NCBI GenBank assembly: GCA_951828515.1
Contig: OX639992.1
Coordinates: 2,706,217-2,770,216, forward strand
Origin: an uncultured Poribacteria bacterium
Lineage (GTDB): Bacteria; Poribacteria; WGA-4E; WGA-3G
DNA: 64,000 bases
Direction of reading: 5' to 3'
Each line of letters begins with the position of its first letter. Positions within the stretch are counted from its first letter, which is position 1. The notes below the pieces were generated by a model that saw nothing but the letters and a program-made list of their open reading frames with translations, searched no databases and was not told the DNA's origin. The position numbers and the translations under genes were made by a program. Of the stretch, positions 8,418-17,331 are shown in pieces.

Positions 8418-8543
8418 TTTTAGGTTGTGCTGATGAGGTGCGCAAAATCTTTGCGAATGCCACACGCACATTCGCCAGTTTACGCTACAAAACGCTGCGG
8501 ATCATCAACCCCTTTCATGAAAGTGGTGTTGGCACACCTAAAA
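8418..8543 (+). other. Structured intergenic element of unknown type
   Basis: The 8334-8613 gap contains a 126-base segment whose ends pair (TTTTAGGTTGTGC with GCACACCTAAAA, one bulge). Inside are CGCAAA/TTTGCG, CGAATG/CATTCG and CCCTTTCAT/GAAAGTGGTG-type hairpins. It could be a leader RNA of the kinase gene, a small RNA or a miniature element. I recognise no family. Confidence 0.4.
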
Positions 8544-8613
8544 CTTTGTAAGTAGCAAGTTGGGTTAATTTTATTTCTTAAGATGTATACCTTGTCCCCT
8601 TTAAAAGGCTATT

Positions 8614-10548
8614 ATGCAGATTGACCAACTAATCTTAGGTAAATATAGATTACTTGAGTTTCTCAATTCAGGGGGATTCTCGTCAGTTTTTCGCGCTCGC
8701 GAGGAGATGACAAATCGAATCGTTGCAATTAAAGCCTTAGCAAAAACCGCCTATCCTGCCAGCAGAATGAAGTTTTTGCTGACCGAATTTCAGGCAATGT
8801 CGAAGATTTGGAGACATCCAAATATTGTCTCCATTCATACCGTTGAACCCGGCAAAGATGACTATGTCGCGTGGATAGTAATGGAATATGTTGAGGGCAA
8901 GAGTCTTCACGATCTAATGCAGGAGGGGGCACTCAGCCTAACAGATACTCTCAATATCGGTTTAGACATTTGTCGTGGACTAAAAATAGCGCATGCACAC
9001 AAGATTATGCATCGCGATATCAAACCGCAAAATATCTTACTCACAACCGAAAAAGAGGCAAAAGTCGCCGATTTTAGCATCGCTCGCATATTTGGCGAAA
9101 CCACTGAATTCGCTGAAACTATGGCTGGTACCCGACGTTACATGGCACCCGAACAACACTACGGTGCTTACGACTATCGTGCAGATCTTTATTCCACAGC
9201 GCTCATCTTGTATCAAGCTGTAACTGGGCGATTCCCATTTTCGGGTGAAAATAGGGACATTGATAAAAAGAAAGCCGCTGGAGAAATAGAAGAAATCCAT
9301 AGATGTCCCGAAGTACTCCGAAATTTCCTGCAAAAAGCGCTGCACCGACAACTCCCAGAACGTCATCAGAGTGCTGATGAGATGTACGAAGAGCTGGATC
9401 GGATTCGTCAAGATGAGTATGTTAAACAAGCTTCCCAGCTTATTGATGCCAGCGTTAATTCCAATAATCCAAGATTAGCAGAAGCGCTTGAACGATACCG
9501 TAAGACGTTCCGCCTCTCGCTCGCAGATGCCGAACGAATGAATCAAAACCTCTTTTTTCAACGAAGGCAGAAGGAGGAAAATAGTAAGCGCGAGAAGTTG
9601 GCAACCGAAGTCCACAGGCACTATACGCTCGCCACACGTTACATCGAAAACCAAGACTTTCGAGGCGTACTATCAGAACTCCACAGAGCAAGCCGCCTCT
9701 ATATTGACGACCAGGGTTTAACCAAAGTGATAGACGATTTATTTGAAGAACTCAATGCCGCGAACATGGTCTTTCCAGCAAATCCGACGGTTGAGGAAAT
9801 TGTTGCACTCATTCAGAAATTACCAGAGAATGAAAGCACTGTCCTTCGTACATGGCTTGAACATCAAAGACCAGCACCAGAAGAAACAACAGATATAACC
9901 CCCATCCGACCCCGCGTTAGGGCAACCGGTAGTTATCGACTCGTAATTGAGGAAGCCTCACCAGAATTCCTACTCGACCAGGTTCACAACGACATCCAAT
10001 ATCCACATGAAGTGGAAGCATTTCGTATCTTCCGGCAAGTTCAAATCTATGAACAGCAGGGGCGAACCCGGCAGTGCCACGTACTTTATAAGAAACTCGG
10101 TAGATTCTACCAAAAACAGGCTAACAACTTCGTCAAGAAAGACGATTTAGAACTCGTTGCCAACTGTTATACGCGCGCTCGCTTTGCTTATACCGTCGCG
10201 GAGAAGCAGCGTCTCGCCAGGAAAAACGCCAAGAAAGGTGGGATTTATTACACGCGCTTGGCACGCCAATTTGAGCTACAGCGTTCATGGGAAGAAGCCG
10301 GAAAATCTTATATCCTCGCCGCTTACAATCACGGCTACGCGAATTTGCCATCCCTTGTCGAAGAATGCCATCGAATGGCAACCGTCTGTTATTTTAACGC
10401 TGCTGAAAGTGCTCATCTCAATAGTGAATTACAAACCGCTTATGACTTTTACACGTTAATCTTGGCAGTCGGTGAAAAAATGTCTACACCGACAAAAATG
10501 GTAAGCGAAGCACAAAAATTAATGTCGGAGATCCCAGTCGAAAGTTAA
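8614..10548 (+). CDS. Hanks-type Ser/Thr protein kinase with helical repeat C-terminus
   Basis: 644 residues. The kinase domain is at about 10-270: glycine loop L-N-S-G-G-F-S-S-V, ATP-binding Lys40, H-R-D-I-K-P-Q-N with catalytic Asp135, and A-P-E at 178-180. The metal-binding motif reads D-F-S (153-155) instead of D-F-G, which still keeps the essential Asp. Residues 280-644 are highly helical and probably TPR-like (Y-T-R-A-R-F-A-Y and similar segments near the end), and likely bind protein partners. There is no transmembrane helix, so it is cytosolic. It is followed after 11 bases by the HpcH-type aldolase gene, so the two may be cotranscribed. Confidence 0.9.
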   Translation: MQIDQLILGKYRLLEFLNSGGFSSVFRAREEMTNRIVAIKALAKTAYPASRMKFLLTEFQAMSKIWRHPNIVSIHTVEPGKDDYVAWIVMEYVEGKSLHDLMQEGALSLTDTLNIGLDICRGLKIAHAHKIMHRDIKPQNILLTTEKEAKVADFSIARIFGETTEFAETMAGTRRYMAPEQHYGAYDYRADLYSTALILYQAVTGRFPFSGENRDIDKKKAAGEIEEIHRCPEVLRNFLQKALHRQLPERHQSADEMYEELDRIRQDEYVKQASQLIDASVNSNNPRLAEALERYRKTFRLSLADAERMNQNLFFQRRQKEENSKREKLATEVHRHYTLATRYIENQDFRGVLSELHRASRLYIDDQGLTKVIDDLFEELNAANMVFPANPTVEEIVALIQKLPENESTVLRTWLEHQRPAPEETTDITPIRPRVRATGSYRLVIEEASPEFLLDQVHNDIQYPHEVEAFRIFRQVQIYEQQGRTRQCHVLYKKLGRFYQKQANNFVKKDDLELVANCYTRARFAYTVAEKQRLARKNAKKGGIYYTRLARQFELQRSWEEAGKSYILAAYNHGYANLPSLVEECHRMATVCYFNAAESAHLNSELQTAYDFYTLILAVGEKMSTPTKMVSEAQKLMSEIPVES

Positions 10549-10559
10549 AGGAACTACAG

Positions 10560-11348
10560 GTGAAAGCAGATTTGAAGCGCGGAGAAGTGCTTATCGGAAC
10601 ATTTGTACTTGAATTCGCTGGCTCCGCGATCGCAACACTTCTCGCAAGTGCCGGGGCAGACTTTGTTATCGCAGACTTGGAGCATAGCTCCTTCTCCATA
10701 GAAACTATTGGGCGAACAATTCGGAATGCACGGGGTTCCAGTCTGCCCTGTATTGTTCGTGTCCCCACACTTGAACGCCATTTTATCTCTCGGGTCCTTG
10801 ACGCTGGGGCAACCGGTGTCATGATTCCTCGGGTCGAATCTTGTGAAGACATTGAAAAAATTAAGAAATGGACAAAATACGCGCCTGAAGGCGACCGAGG
10901 GGTCGCTTTCGGCATTGGACATACCGATTATGGGGACTTTACAAAGCTCGATACCAGAGAATATGTCCACAACGCAAATCAGGAAATCCTCACCATCGGG
11001 CAAATTGAAACCATCCAAGCCGTTGAGAACCTAAATGAAATCCTCGACACCGGTGAATTAGATGTTGTATTTATTGGTCCCTACGACCTATCCACATCTA
11101 TCGGTATCTCTGGTGAACTCAACCACCCACTACTTTTAGAAGCGATAAAAAATATTATCGACCTCACACAGGCACGTAATATCCCTTTAGGTTGTTATGT
11201 CAACGACTTTGAGAGCGGTGAACAGTGGTTAAATCTTGGTGTTCAACTGATTGCCTGCGGAAATGATGCTTTTCTGTTAACTCGTAAATTTGCTGAGGAA
11301 CATCAAAAATTCAAAAGTGCAGTAAGGGATTCAAACGCCTATAAATGA
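10560..11348 (+). CDS. HpcH/HpaI-family aldolase
   Basis: 262 residues from a GTG at 10560 with AAAGGA just upstream. A class II, metal-dependent pyruvate aldolase of the HpcH/HpaI (2,4-dihydroxyhept-2-ene-1,7-dioate aldolase/2-keto-3-deoxy-L-rhamnonate aldolase) type: A-D-L-E-H-S near 40-45, metal-ligand Glu in Q-I-E-T, and F-I-G-P-Y-D-L-S. It would release pyruvate and an aldehyde. It lies directly upstream of iolC and iolD, so it may stand in for the usual iolJ aldolase; that is inference. The exact substrate is not readable. Confidence 0.85.
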   Translation: MKADLKRGEVLIGTFVLEFAGSAIATLLASAGADFVIADLEHSSFSIETIGRTIRNARGSSLPCIVRVPTLERHFISRVLDAGATGVMIPRVESCEDIEKIKKWTKYAPEGDRGVAFGIGHTDYGDFTKLDTREYVHNANQEILTIGQIETIQAVENLNEILDTGELDVVFIGPYDLSTSIGISGELNHPLLLEAIKNIIDLTQARNIPLGCYVNDFESGEQWLNLGVQLIACGNDAFLLTRKFAEEHQKFKSAVRDSNAYK

Positions 11349-11394
11349 CCGGTTACCGGTTTTTAATTTTTGGTACACGTGCTGCGAGAAGAAA

Positions 11395-12402
11395 ATGAAA
11401 ACTTACGATATTCTCTCAATCGGACGGAGTTCTTTAGATCTCTACGCCAACGATATTGGTGCCGCTTTTCCAGATATTAAAAGTTTTGGTGCCTTTGTTG
11501 GCGGGTGTCCCACTAATATCAGCGTTGGTGTCCAGCGGCTTGGGCTTCAAGCCGCACTCCTCACCGCCATCGGTGAAGATCCTGTTGGAGAGTTCCTACT
11601 CAAGTTTTTGAAAGATGAGGGCGTTGAAATCCAGTTTATTCCACACAAACCGGGATACCGGACAAGTGCTGTCGTACTCGGTATTGAACCACCAGATCGG
11701 TTCCCATTGATTTATTATCGCGATAACTGTGCGGATATTGAACTCACTATTGACGATGTTCTCGCCGCGCCAATCGTTGAAAGTCGAGCAGTGCTAATAT
11801 CGGGAACTGGTTTGAGTAAAGAACCGAGTCGCAGCGCAACACTCTACGCTGCAGAGCAGGCACAAGCACTCGGCAAACACGTCTTTTTGGACCTTGATTT
11901 CCGGGCGGATCAGTGGCATGATCCAAGAGCATTCGGTGTTGTCATGCGATCAGCTTTGCGTTATATTGATATTGCCATCGGGACAGAGGAAGAAGTAAAA
12001 GCCGCAACGCTTACGAATCTTTCACAGCTCACAATTGAGCATTCTCAAATCTCAAATCCTACGATTGAAGGGGATATGGCACTTGCCATTGAGACGCTTT
12101 TAGGTGCCGGTCCAGATGCGCTAATAGTAAAACGTGGGATTGAAGGTGCGGATGTTCATTTAACGAACGGAGAAATTATTCACGCCGAGCCGTTTCCTGT
12201 CGAAGTTTACAATACGCTCGGTGCCGGTGATGCCTTCGCAAGTGGTTTTATTTACGGTCATCTCAGTGGTTGGAGTTGGGAAAAATCTGCCCGTCTCGGC
12301 AATGCCACGGGAGCAATTGTCGTAACACGGCACGGGTGTGCTAACTTTATGCCGACAATGCTCGAAGTTGATGAATTTATCGCCGAACGCGGCGGATGGT
12401 AA
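11395..12402 (+). CDS. iolC: 5-dehydro-2-deoxygluconokinase (PfkB family)
   Basis: 335 residues. PfkB-family signatures: G-G-C-P-T-N-I-S-V-G near 36-45 and the catalytic N-T-L-G-A-G-D-A-F-A-S-G-F motif near the C-terminus. The G-R-S-S-L-D-L-Y-A-N N-terminus and the D-F-R segment are those of IolC, which phosphorylates 5-dehydro-2-deoxy-D-gluconate in myo-inositol breakdown. iolD follows 66 bases downstream, supporting the assignment. Confidence 0.88.
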   Translation: MKTYDILSIGRSSLDLYANDIGAAFPDIKSFGAFVGGCPTNISVGVQRLGLQAALLTAIGEDPVGEFLLKFLKDEGVEIQFIPHKPGYRTSAVVLGIEPPDRFPLIYYRDNCADIELTIDDVLAAPIVESRAVLISGTGLSKEPSRSATLYAAEQAQALGKHVFLDLDFRADQWHDPRAFGVVMRSALRYIDIAIGTEEEVKAATLTNLSQLTIEHSQISNPTIEGDMALAIETLLGAGPDALIVKRGIEGADVHLTNGEIIHAEPFPVEVYNTLGAGDAFASGFIYGHLSGWSWEKSARLGNATGAIVVTRHGCANFMPTMLEVDEFIAERGGW

Positions 12403-12468
12403 ACACACTGTGGCTTAGGTTTCCATACCACAACCATACACTACTTTGTCAAAGGAGCAGCAATCTTC

Positions 12469-14334
12469 ATGAAAACACAAACACTCACGATGGGCCAAGC
12501 TATTGTTCAATTTCTTCGACAACAATATGTCGAACGAGATGGGAACGAGACCCAATTTTTTGCCGGCATGTTCGGAATCTTCGGACACGGAAACGTTGCA
12601 GGTATCGGGCAAGCCTTGCACCAGTATTCCGATTCCTTCCGTTTCTACCAGACTCGGAACGAACAATCGATGGTGCACACCGCTGCTGCATTTACCAAAA
12701 TGAACAATCGCCTGCGAACCTTTGCCTGCACGTCATCCATCGGACCCGGGGCAACAAACATGATTACAGGTGCTGCAGGGGCAACGATTAACCGACTGCC
12801 GGTCCTCTTACTACCGGGGGACATCTTTTCCACACGCTTAGTTGCCCCAGTGTTACAGCAGTTGGAGTCCTCCAATTCACAAGATTATTCAGTGAACGAT
12901 TGTTTCAAGCCGATTTCACGTTATTGGGATCGGATTAATCGCCCAGAACAGATAATTACTGCCTTGCCAGAGGCAATGCGGGTGCTGACATCGCAAGCGG
13001 ATACGGGGACAGTAACCTTAGCACTTCCACAAGATGTTCAAGCTGAAGCCTATGATTATCCTTCACAACTCTTTGAGAAGCGTATTTATACTATATCTCG
13101 ACCTCGTGCCGATGTAAGTCTTCTTAATCGCGCATCGGCGTGGATTCGTGAAAGTAAGTCTCCTGTGATTATCGCCGGTGGTGGTGTTATCTATGGCGAA
13201 GCCACAGCACAACTCGCTCAATTTGCAGAGCAAACCGGTATTCCTGTCGGTGAAACCTTCGCAGGGAAAGGTTCCCTGCCCTATAACCATCCTCAGAATC
13301 TTGGGGCAATAGGCGCGACGGGAACGCCAGGCGCGAATATCACTGCTCGAGAGGCGGATTTAGTGATTGCAATCGGCACGCGCTTGAGCGATTTCACGAC
13401 TGCTTCTAAAACTGCTTTCCAAAACCCAAACGTCCGTTTCATTAACATTAATGTTGCTGAATTCGATGCCTTTAAACATGCCGCCTTACCACTCGTCGCC
13501 GATGCGCGTGTCACACTTGAAGAACTTGCCACTGCTGTGGGAAACTATCACGTTGATACCGACTATGTCACGCAAATCAGGAACTATCGCGACGAATGGG
13601 AGGAAGAAGTGGATCGGCTTTATCATCTTGGTCACAGCCCTTTACCGAGCCAAAGCGAAGTTATTGGCGTGGTTAATGAATTTTCGCGTCCCGAAGATGT
13701 TATGGTTTGTGCCGCGGGGAGCCTTCCTGGGGACTTACACAAGTTATGGCGAACCCGTAATCCGAAACAGTACCACTTAGAATACGGGTACTCGTGTATG
13801 GGCTACGAAATTGCTGGTGGATTGGGCATCAAAATGGCAGATCCGAACCGAGATGTCTACGTCATGGTAGGTGATGGTTCATACTTAATGCTGGCACAGG
13901 AAATCATCACGTCAATTCAGGAAGGTTTTAAACTCATTATTGTGCTTGTGAATAACGAGGGACATAGTAGCATCGGTGGGTTGTCTCGAGCAACTGGTGC
14001 GCAAGGTTTTGCCACCCGGTTCCGCTACCGGGACGAAGGAACTGGTGAACTTGAAGGCGACTTTTTACCAGTGGATCTCGCCGCGAATGCCGCCAGTCTT
14101 GGTGCCAAGGTAATTGAAGCGACAACCTTGCAAAGCCTAAAAGCCGCCCTACATGAGGCACGCGAAGCTGAGCACACAACCGTTGTAAAAATGGATGTGG
14201 ACTACTACCAAGGAGTGCCACGCTATGAATCGTGGTGGGATGTTCCTATCGCACAAGTCTCCGAAGTTGACACGGCACAAAAGGCCTACGAAGAATACGA
14301 ATCGGATAAGCAAAAGGAACGATACTTCCTATAG
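12469..14334 (+). CDS. iolD: 3D-(3,5/4)-trihydroxycyclohexane-1,2-dione hydrolase
   Basis: 621 residues, a thiamine-diphosphate enzyme with the three-domain acetolactate-synthase layout. The pyrimidine-binding N-terminal domain includes R-N-E-Q-S-M-V-H-T-A; a central Rossmann-like domain includes I-I-A-G-G-G-V; the C-terminal domain has the metal/ThDP motif V-G-D-G-S-Y-L-M with N-N-E-G. The sequence and length match IolD, which opens the inositol-derived ring to 5-deoxyglucuronate. The ATG at 12469 is preceded by AAAGGAG. No iolB, iolE or iolG is in the window, so the pathway is split or incomplete here. Confidence 0.92.
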   Translation: MKTQTLTMGQAIVQFLRQQYVERDGNETQFFAGMFGIFGHGNVAGIGQALHQYSDSFRFYQTRNEQSMVHTAAAFTKMNNRLRTFACTSSIGPGATNMITGAAGATINRLPVLLLPGDIFSTRLVAPVLQQLESSNSQDYSVNDCFKPISRYWDRINRPEQIITALPEAMRVLTSQADTGTVTLALPQDVQAEAYDYPSQLFEKRIYTISRPRADVSLLNRASAWIRESKSPVIIAGGGVIYGEATAQLAQFAEQTGIPVGETFAGKGSLPYNHPQNLGAIGATGTPGANITAREADLVIAIGTRLSDFTTASKTAFQNPNVRFININVAEFDAFKHAALPLVADARVTLEELATAVGNYHVDTDYVTQIRNYRDEWEEEVDRLYHLGHSPLPSQSEVIGVVNEFSRPEDVMVCAAGSLPGDLHKLWRTRNPKQYHLEYGYSCMGYEIAGGLGIKMADPNRDVYVMVGDGSYLMLAQEIITSIQEGFKLIIVLVNNEGHSSIGGLSRATGAQGFATRFRYRDEGTGELEGDFLPVDLAANAASLGAKVIEATTLQSLKAALHEAREAEHTTVVKMDVDYYQGVPRYESWWDVPIAQVSEVDTAQKAYEEYESDKQKERYFL

Positions 14335-14364
14335 TAATTTGATGAATGTGAATGAAGGAACGTT

Positions 14365-14604
14365 ATGAAAGCATCAGAATTTTTAGCGAAAGTCAAATCA
14401 GAAGAGGCTATTCCTTGCGGTTCATGTGACGAGAAAATCCCCGCAAATGACATTTTGGGATTTGTGTTTAAGTTGGGGACGCTCGCGCCACGCATGGAAA
14501 ACGCAAACGTCGGGGATATTACCTGCGTTAAATGCCAAACTGCAGACCCGGATATTAATATTGAACCGCGCGGACCAGATGTTAAGTTCGTTCGTGGCGA
14601 CTGA
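14365..14604 (+). CDS. Small protein with two CxxC motifs (zinc-ribbon-like)
   Basis: 79 residues. Two C-x-x-C pairs (C-G-S-C near 18-21 and C-V-K-C near 54-57) suggest a zinc ribbon. No further domain is recognised. It follows iolD by 30 bases and precedes rlmB by 50 bases. The function is unknown. Confidence 0.65.
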   Translation: MKASEFLAKVKSEEAIPCGSCDEKIPANDILGFVFKLGTLAPRMENANVGDITCVKCQTADPDINIEPRGPDVKFVRGD

Positions 14605-14654
14605 TCTGTGACTAATCTATAAGGGCTGATATCCCTATTCGTCCACACTTCGAT

Positions 14655-15395
14655 ATGTCCGAATACATTGTTGGTAGAAATCCAGTTATAGAGTATCTAC
14701 AGCGCGGGACTCAAACCGTAGAAAAGATCTGGATTGCCGAAGGGAATACCCACTCGCGCATCCAACATATCGTCACAATGGCAGAAAAGGCGGGGGTCCC
14801 TATAAAGCGTTGTACGCGACGCGAACTCGATAGGCTTGAGCCATCTGTACCACACCAAGGTGTTATCGCCTTTGTCAGTCCAGCGCGTTATGCCGATCTA
14901 TCATCAATACTCGCGAAAATAGAACGCAGTGAACACAACGCGCTCTTAATTATATTAGATAACATTCAAGATCCAAGGAACTTCGGCGCGATTCTTCGTA
15001 CTGCTGAGGCTGTGAATGCCGATGCTGTTATTATTCCGAAAAATCGTGCTGTCGGCGTCACAGCAGCTGTACACAAAGCATCAGCAGGGGCTTCCACGTA
15101 TATGCCTATCGTCAAAGTGACAAACATTGCACATACCATAGACACGCTTAAAAGCGTAGGGATTTGGGTTGCTGGTGCCGCTGAGGAGGCATCCTGTTTG
15201 TATACAGATACTGACTTTCGTGTGCCGATGTGTCTCGTTTTAGGAAGTGAAGGTAAGGGACTCCGACGACTGGTCAAGCAAAAGTGCGATTATCTGATTC
15301 ACCTGCCGATGTTCGGAAAAATTGACTCTCTCAACGTTTCAGTAGCAGCGGGCGTTCTGTTATATGAAGTAATGCGACAGCGCGCTGTGAAATGA
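14655..15395 (+). CDS. rlmB: 23S rRNA 2'-O-ribose methyltransferase, TrmH/RlmB family
   Basis: 246 residues: an N-terminal substrate-binding domain (Y-I-V-G-R-N-P-V-I-E near the start) and a SPOUT methyltransferase domain. The knot motifs are N-I-Q-D-P-R-N-F-G-A-I-L-R-T-A (motif 1), L-V-L-G-S-E-G-K-G-L (motif 2) and L-N-V-S-V-A-A-G-V-L-L-Y-E (motif 3). It most likely methylates the G2251 ribose of 23S rRNA with SAM; another RNA position cannot be excluded. It is convergent with radC, 11 bases apart. Confidence 0.92.
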   Translation: MSEYIVGRNPVIEYLQRGTQTVEKIWIAEGNTHSRIQHIVTMAEKAGVPIKRCTRRELDRLEPSVPHQGVIAFVSPARYADLSSILAKIERSEHNALLIILDNIQDPRNFGAILRTAEAVNADAVIIPKNRAVGVTAAVHKASAGASTYMPIVKVTNIAHTIDTLKSVGIWVAGAAEEASCLYTDTDFRVPMCLVLGSEGKGLRRLVKQKCDYLIHLPMFGKIDSLNVSVAAGVLLYEVMRQRAVK

Positions 15396-15406
15396 ATCAC
15401 CATACT

Positions 15407-16156
15407 TCAAATGAAATTTTCTTCCTTCAGGCTAACAAAAATTCCATCGCCGATGATAATGTGATCCAATACTTTTATCCCAATTTGATTTCCAGCCTCA
15501 ATCAGTTGTTTTGTTGCACGAATGTCCTCTTGACTCGGTTGAGGATCTCCAGATGGATGATTGTGAACAAGGATGATTGAATTCGCTGATTCCTCAATAG
15601 CGAATCGGAAAATTTCGCGTGGATGAAAAACGCTGGCATTTAGAGTGCCTTCAAAGACTGTTCCTTCTGACAATAATTTTTTGCCCCAGGTCATATCGTC
15701 ATTGAGATCACCAGTGACACCTTGGGTTGTCACACCACCCTTTGTGTCAAGACATAAGACACAAACGACTTCTTTCTGTAGGTACCGCATTTTAGACATC
15801 ATCAGGTCTGCGACATCAGCCGGGGATGTAATTTTGTCGCGATCAGCGTGGAAACGTGCCAATCGTTTTCCGAGTTCAAGTGCCGCGACAATCTGCGCTG
15901 CCTTTGCCTCACCAACGCCTTTAATCTTCTCAAATTGTTTGGACCTGTGATCCGCCATCCGCTTCAAATCACCTTCAAAAGCCGTAAGAATTTGTTCACC
16001 AAGTTGAACAGCGGTTGTGCCTTTGAAACCGCTTTTGAGAATGATAGCTAAGAGGTCAGAATCTCTTAGAGCCTCCGGTCCGTATTTGCGGAGTCTTTCA
16101 CGGGGACGTTCATCTTCGGGAAGATCCTTAATTCGTGGAGGGGGTTCGTTATACAT
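15407..16156 (-). CDS. radC: RadC-family JAMM protein
   Basis: 249 residues from the ATG at 16156, preceded by AAAGGAAC; an upstream in-frame extension to 16273 lacks a ribosome-binding site. The N-terminal helix-hairpin-helix region (I-K-G-V-G-E-A-K-A) precedes the MPN/JAMM metalloprotease-like domain with H-N-H-P-S-G-D-P-x-P-S-x-E-D. RadC proteins are widespread, and their link to DNA repair is doubtful. It diverges from the STAS operon. Confidence 0.93.
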   Translation of the reverse strand: MYNEPPPRIKDLPEDERPRERLRKYGPEALRDSDLLAIILKSGFKGTTAVQLGEQILTAFEGDLKRMADHRSKQFEKIKGVGEAKAAQIVAALELGKRLARFHADRDKITSPADVADLMMSKMRYLQKEVVCVLCLDTKGGVTTQGVTGDLNDDMTWGKKLLSEGTVFEGTLNASVFHPREIFRFAIEESANSIILVHNHPSGDPQPSQEDIRATKQLIEAGNQIGIKVLDHIIIGDGIFVSLKEENFI

Positions 16157-16393
16157 TGTGTTCCTTTCTGCTAATAGAAATCCGTTGACATTATATCCTA
16201 TTTCAGCATTAAAGACAAACAAAATCTGGTTGTATTTCAGATTCTGCCATGCAGATGAAACAACATAGACCAATAGTGATTGGTTTTTCGCACAACTGAA
16301 CGGTTATCTTACTTTGAAAAGAATTTAAGATTGCAAGGGAGAAACCCTTTTTGGCAAGATTTGAAAAAATCAAAGAGATACCCAAATTGCAGG

Positions 16394-16422
16394 TTGACAA
16401 ATATTTTCAAATAGTGTAGAAT
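16394..16422 (+). promoter_or_regulatory. Promoter of the STAS/stress signalling operon
   Basis: TTGACA (16394-16399), 17-base spacer, TAGAAT (16417-16422), about 50 bases before the first STAS gene. The rest of the 16157-16475 gap shows only a weak AAGGG/CCCTT hairpin near 16335. Confidence 0.8.
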
Positions 16423-16475
16423 TAGAGGTGTGAATCGAACCTCAGTTTTCCAGCAAATTAAAAAAGGAGACAATC

Positions 16476-16823
16476 ATGGCAACCACGATTCGCCAGAAAG
16501 ATGGTGTTGCAATCTTAGAACCGAGTGGGAAAATAATGGGATCCTCAGTATCGGAATTACGAGAGGCAATCACCTCACAAATAGATGCTTCCGATGCGCC
16601 GCGCATTCTCATTAATTTCGATCGCGTCAACATGATGGATAGTTCAGGTCTCGGCACTCTGATGGGGGCACATGTCGCCGCAACGCGAAAGAAGGGGCGT
16701 ATCGGTGTCATCAACGTCGGCACAAACATCAAAAACCTAATTGTCCGTAGTCGGCTCGTTAGTATTTTTGAACATTTCGAGACTGAGGATGCCGCAGTTT
16801 CGGCACTGTCGAGTGAAAGTTAA
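16476..16823 (+). CDS. STAS-domain anti-sigma factor antagonist (RsbV/SpoIIAA type)
   Basis: 115 residues, a single STAS domain. The phosphorylation site D-S-S-G-L-G is at 55-60, with Ser56 as the expected target. It would bind and inactivate an anti-sigma kinase when unphosphorylated. AAAAGGAG precedes the start. It is first in a row of signalling genes with a second STAS gene 64 bases later. Confidence 0.92.
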   Translation: MATTIRQKDGVAILEPSGKIMGSSVSELREAITSQIDASDAPRILINFDRVNMMDSSGLGTLMGAHVAATRKKGRIGVINVGTNIKNLIVRSRLVSIFEHFETEDAAVSALSSES

Positions 16824-16887
16824 GTGCCGTGATGGGGAAAACCTACCCATGACCTAAACGCACAGTAGCATTAGGAGTATGTACACT

Positions 16888-17241
16888 ATGGCAATTACCG
16901 TGTCTGAGAAAGAAGGGGTCGTTATTTTCAGACTCAGCGGCAGAATTATCACCCCGGCGGTCAAAGAGGTCTCGGAAACCGTGGAGGAGGCACTTGCTGT
17001 GCACTCCTCACCTCCGAGACTATTGTTTGACTTTAAAGAAGTAACTGGAATGGATAGTTCGGGGCTTGGTGTCCTTATGAAAATTTATTCTCAAATCCAC
17101 CCGCAGGGGGGCAAAATAGCAGTGATTAATGTGAACAAACATGTCAAGAACCTCATTGTCATGGCGCGGTTAATCACCGTCTTTAAAAGCTTTGAAAGCG
17201 AAGACGATGCTGTTGCTGCCTTGTTGCAGCACTCCGAGTGA
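16888..17241 (+). CDS. Second STAS-domain anti-sigma factor antagonist
   Basis: 117 residues from the ATG at 16888, 11 bases after GGAG; the ATG at 16879 lies too close to that site. It is paralogous to the preceding gene, with M-D-S-S-G-L-G-V at the phosphorylation loop and the same M-A-x-T start. The pair may respond to different kinases or phosphatases. Confidence 0.9.
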   Translation: MAITVSEKEGVVIFRLSGRIITPAVKEVSETVEEALAVHSSPPRLLFDFKEVTGMDSSGLGVLMKIYSQIHPQGGKIAVINVNKHVKNLIVMARLITVFKSFESEDDAVAALLQHSE

Positions 17242-17331
17242 GATTCAGGTTAATCTTAGTTTTATTGTAGCGAGAGGTGCCTTGACTTGTAAGGAAAGCT
17301 CTACTGCCTCGCATCTATAAGGGAATGTCTC

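Noticed and set aside
8428-8460. CTGATGA followed by a hairpin and CGAA, resembling a hammerhead ribozyme core
   Set aside because: The expected GAAA after stem II and a proper stem III with cleavage site are missing.
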